Part shown: positions 61,720 through 64,000 of the stretch, one piece after another
Position numbering within the stretch: position 1 is the stretch's first letter
Layout: each line of letters begins with the position of its first letter
From: CAWIOX01 sp963837775
GTDB taxonomy: Bacteria; Pseudomonadota; Gammaproteobacteria; Burkholderiales; Burkholderiaceae_D
DNA: 64,000 nt
Assembly: GCA_963837775.1 (NCBI GenBank)
Contig: CAWIOX010000018.1
Location: 310,001 to 374,000, forward strand
Direction: 5' to 3'
Made by a program: the position numbers and the translations under genes
The notes under the pieces: model-generated
What the model was told of the DNA's origin: nothing
What the model saw: the letters and a program-made list of their open reading frames with translations, nothing else
The model's database searches: none

Positions 61720-62964
61720 ATGAACAGTTCATCTCTCTCTTCTTCGGCCGCTTTGCATGCGACGCATGTGCAAAGCGATGTGTGCATCGTCGGTAACGGT
61801 GCGATCGGCAAGGTCACTGCGCTGGGGTTTGCGCAGGCCGGTTTCAGCGTGACTTTATTGAGTCCTTCCGCATCCATTCCCAGGGATGCCGCTGCGCTGA
61901 CGTGCGGCTGGGATGCGCGGGTGTATGCGCTGAATCATGTCGCGCATCGCTTGCTGTCATCGCTCAAGGTGTGGGATGCGCTGGATGCGTCGCGGGTCGC
62001 GCCGGTCGACGGCATGGCGGTGCAGGGCGATGACGAGCAGCATCCGGGTCTGCTCGGATTCGATGCCTACGGCGCGCGCGTCGGGGCCTTGGCGTGGATC
62101 GTCGAGGACCGCAATCTGAATTTCGCGCTGGATAGCGCATTGCGCTTTGCGCCGAAAGTGCGCAGCGTCACTGGCCGTGCCAGCAAGCTGCAGGCGAACA
62201 GCGATGGCGCCACGGTGCAGCTCGAGAATGGTGCTACGCTGGCGGCGTCGCTGGTGGTCGGTGCCGACGGCGCGCAATCCTGGGTGCGCTCGCAATGCGA
62301 TATCGGGATCGATTACCGTTCGTATGGGCAGCGCGGGGTGGTGAGCAATTTCGAGTGCGATAAGCCGCATCATGGCGTCGCGCACCAGTGGTTTACCGCG
62401 GCCGAGGGCATCGTCGCGTTGTTGCCGCTGCCGGGGCAGCGCGTATCGCTGGTGTGGTCGGCGCCGGAAGCGCTGGCGCAGACGCTGATGCGCGAAACGC
62501 CGGCCCAGCTGGCGGCGCGCCTGAGCGTATTTTGCGAAGAAAAGCTGGGCCAGCTGCGGCCGGTGCAGCCGGAAGAAATCAAGGCGTTCCCGTTGAACCT
62601 GATCCGGCCGCATGCGCTGATCGCGCCGCGCGTGGCGCTGGTGGGGGATGCGGCGCACGTGGTGCATCCGCTGGCCGGGCACGGGATGAATCTGGGGTTT
62701 GCCGATGTGGCCGAACTGTTGCAGACCGTCGCGGCGCGTGAAGCGCATCGCGACTGCGGCGATGCGCGGGTGCTGGCGCGTTATGCGCGCGCGCGCAAGG
62801 AAGATGTGTTGCTGATGCAGCTGGCGACCGACGGTCTGGCGCGCCTGTTCGGCACCGATTTCGAGCCGGTGCGGCTGCTGCGCAATGCCGGATTGAACTT
62901 GCTCAATCAATTCCCTGTCTTAAAACGACACTTGATATCCCATGCATTGGGAAAAACGCGGTAG
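61720..62964 (+). CDS. UbiH/UbiF-family FAD-dependent monooxygenase
   Basis: 414 aa. N-terminal FAD-binding VCIVGNGAIGKVTALGFAQAG, GADGAQSWVRSQCDIG, and the second FAD motif GDAAHVVHPLAGHGMNLGFAD are signatures of the UbiH/UbiF/VisC hydroxylases of ubiquinone synthesis. The exact ring position is not determinable. Start at ATG 61720; TATAAT (61708–61713) lies only 7 bases upstream, so a leaderless or very short-leader mRNA is possible. Upstream in-frame sequence belongs to the antisense of tRNA-Phe. Confidence 0.9.
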   Translation: MNSSSLSSSAALHATHVQSDVCIVGNGAIGKVTALGFAQAGFSVTLLSPSASIPRDAAALTCGWDARVYALNHVAHRLLSSLKVWDALDASRVAPVDGMAVQGDDEQHPGLLGFDAYGARVGALAWIVEDRNLNFALDSALRFAPKVRSVTGRASKLQANSDGATVQLENGATLAASLVVGADGAQSWVRSQCDIGIDYRSYGQRGVVSNFECDKPHHGVAHQWFTAAEGIVALLPLPGQRVSLVWSAPEALAQTLMRETPAQLAARLSVFCEEKLGQLRPVQPEEIKAFPLNLIRPHALIAPRVALVGDAAHVVHPLAGHGMNLGFADVAELLQTVAAREAHRDCGDARVLARYARARKEDVLLMQLATDGLARLFGTDFEPVRLLRNAGLNLLNQFPVLKRHLISHALGKTR

Positions 62965-63006
62965 ATCCGGGCGACCGGCACTGTGCAACATGAAATCGGA
63001 GAAAAA

Positions 63007-63726
63007 ATGGCAATAAGAAAAATTGCGGCGGCCGGGATGCTGGCCTTGCTGTCGACACTGGCGCTTGCCGAGACCGCTCAGGAAGCGTCGGTGAAAAAGC
63101 TGATCGAGCCGCGCATGGGCGAGGGCGCGAAAGTCGATTCCGTGACCAGGACGCCGTATTCCGGCCTGTTCGAAGTGCGGATCGGCAGCGACATCGTGTA
63201 TACCGACGAAAAGGCGCAATACCTGTTCGTCGGCCGCGTGCTGGATGCGAAGACCTACCAGGATTACACCAAGGCGCGGGTTGACGAGATCAGCAAGATC
63301 AAGTTTTCCGACCTGCCGCTGGCGTCGGCGATGAAAACCGTGAAGGGCAACGGCAAGCGCGTGATCGCGGTATTCGCCGATCCGAATTGCGGCTATTGCA
63401 AACGCTTCGAGCAAACGCTGCAGGGGATGGACAATGTGACGGTGTACACCTTCCTGTACAACATCCTGTCCGAGGATTCGGTGGCCAAGGCCAAGAATAT
63501 CTGGTGCAGCGCCGACCGCGTGAAGACCTGGGAAGACTGGATGCTGAATAGTAAAGCAGCGGCAGCGGCACCGGCCAACTGCACGACGCCGCACGAAAAG
63601 GTGTTCGAGCTGGGACGCAAGCTGAAGATCACCGGCACCCCGACGATTTTCTTCGCCGACGGCACGCGCATTCCCGGCGCGATCGATGCGAAGGGGCTGG
63701 AAGCCAAGTTCGCGTCAATCAAATAA
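63007..63726 (+). CDS. DsbC-like thiol:disulfide interchange protein
   Basis: 239 aa. Signal peptide KIAAAGMLALLSTLALAE, dimerisation domain (VKKLIEPRMGEGAKVDSVTR), and a thioredoxin domain with active site CGYC (in FADPNCGYCKRFEQTLQG) plus the cis-Pro segment ITGTPTIFFADGTRIPGAI. It probably isomerises disulfides in the periplasm; a second Cys pair (IWCSAD, NCTTP) is also present as in DsbC. The ATG at 63007 has AGAAAA upstream. It is 42 bp after the monooxygenase. Confidence 0.93.
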   Translation: MAIRKIAAAGMLALLSTLALAETAQEASVKKLIEPRMGEGAKVDSVTRTPYSGLFEVRIGSDIVYTDEKAQYLFVGRVLDAKTYQDYTKARVDEISKIKFSDLPLASAMKTVKGNGKRVIAVFADPNCGYCKRFEQTLQGMDNVTVYTFLYNILSEDSVAKAKNIWCSADRVKTWEDWMLNSKAAAAAPANCTTPHEKVFELGRKLKITGTPTIFFADGTRIPGAIDAKGLEAKFASIK

Positions 63727-63733
63727 ACCTGCG

Positions 63734-63768
63734 TACGGCATCCGAGACCGTTATCGGATGCCGTATTT
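63734..63768 (+). terminator. Likely terminator after the dsbC-like gene
   Basis: TACGGCATCCGA / TCGGATGCCGTA stem (12 bp, loop gaccgtta) eight bases after the stop codon. The following ATTTCC is a weak T-tract. Confidence 0.65.
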
Positions 63769-63780
63769 CCATGTTTTTCA

Positions 63781-63855
63781 TGGGGTATGTCGAAAAACAT
63801 GGCAGTAGCCGCACGGATTCATTGGGCTTTTAAAAATACAGCACCCAGTATATTT
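63781..63855 (+). repeat. Fixed-length intergenic repeat, copy D
   Basis: TGGGGTATGTCGAAAAACAT, core AGCCGCACGGATTCATTGGG, end GCACCCAGTATATTT; GGTAT to AGTATA is 69 bp. It is close to copy A in the core. The rest of the window (63856–64000) shows no gene. Confidence 0.78.
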
Positions 63856-64000
63856 AAAGACAAAAAAGCCGCGCCCACGCTTCAAATCTCCCTGTCCTGG
63901 CATCCCGTGCCACTGTTTTTTTATGGATGGCAACACACGCATAGTGTCTTGCAGTTAATTCCCGTTACCCTGGAAACGGTAGTTGGACAGGCGCGAGTGT

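Noticed and set aside
1..64000. CRISPR array or defence island
   Set aside because: No regularly spaced repeats, cas, toxin-antitoxin or restriction nuclease genes were found; the orphan methyltransferase alone is not enough.

Overview
This window looks like chromosomal DNA of a betaproteobacterium of the order Burkholderiales, most likely the family Oxalobacteraceae (Herminiimonas, Herbaspirillum and Janthinobacterium relatives). The evidence is gene order and protein style: mlaFEDACB–ABC exporter–bolA–murA–his operon–HIT–tatABC, then a DegS-like protease, nif3, mscL, petABC and sspAB, is a block I know from Burkholderiales. The genus is a guess. There is no prophage, CRISPR array or plasmid functions; nearly everything is housekeeping DNA with a few small accessory insertions.

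Layout. 1–1400: end of a DUF1810 gene and a REP-associated transposase with its REP palindromes. 1.4–6.5 kb: acyP and uvrA (minus), an MFS transporter and ssb (plus). 6.6–10 kb: an unusual ABC importer operon (small coupled protein, fused double permease, ATPase with an extra C-terminal domain). 10–11.7 kb: non-coding DNA holding a candidate sRNA, then a second Y1 transposase bounded by inverted ends. 11.7–18 kb: gltBD. 18.1–24.1 kb: the Mla phospholipid transport operon and an ABC-2 exporter. 24.1–36.2 kb: bolA, murA, all of hisGDCBHAFIE with a DNA methyltransferase and a MarC protein interleaved, a HIT protein and tatABC. 36.2–44.3 kb: DUF2461, DegS-like protease, nif3, mscL, the cytochrome bc1 complex, sspAB and two tRNA-Thr genes. 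44.3–56.4 kb, mostly minus: ubiX, grxD, tex, a SWIM/SNF2 helicase (plus), a HELRH lipoprotein, prmC, dsbB, prfA and hemA. 56.4–61.3 kb: a response regulator, FecR/LysM protein and CHASE2 histidine kinase operon. 61.5–64 kb: tRNA-Phe, a UbiH-like monooxygenase and a DsbC-like isomerase.

The best candidate for something undescribed is at 10687–10784: a near-consensus sigma-70 promoter (TTGCCA, 17 bp, TATAAT) followed by a ~62-nt transcript with two CTCCTCC anti-Shine-Dalgarno motifs, one of them in a hairpin loop, and a strong intrinsic terminator. It resembles the CUCCUCCC-motif ('cuckoo') sRNAs known from alphaproteobacteria. Second is a family of seven fixed-length (~70–75 bp) intergenic repeats beginning GGGGTATG and ending AGTATA, one of them inside the mla operon. 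Third is a perfect 11-bp hairpin whose 3' arm runs into a perfect Shine-Dalgarno sequence serving an 18-codon ORF that overlaps the start of the DUF2461 gene.

A caution applies to the whole window. At least ten single-base indels break genes that should be intact (uvrA, MFS gene, mlaE, hisB, tex, helicase, lipoprotein, prmC, and the response regulator twice). Most are +1 insertions, and restoring the frame gives family-typical lengths. Uncorrected sequencing errors are the simplest explanation, so these genes are annotated at full length with the break position stated.
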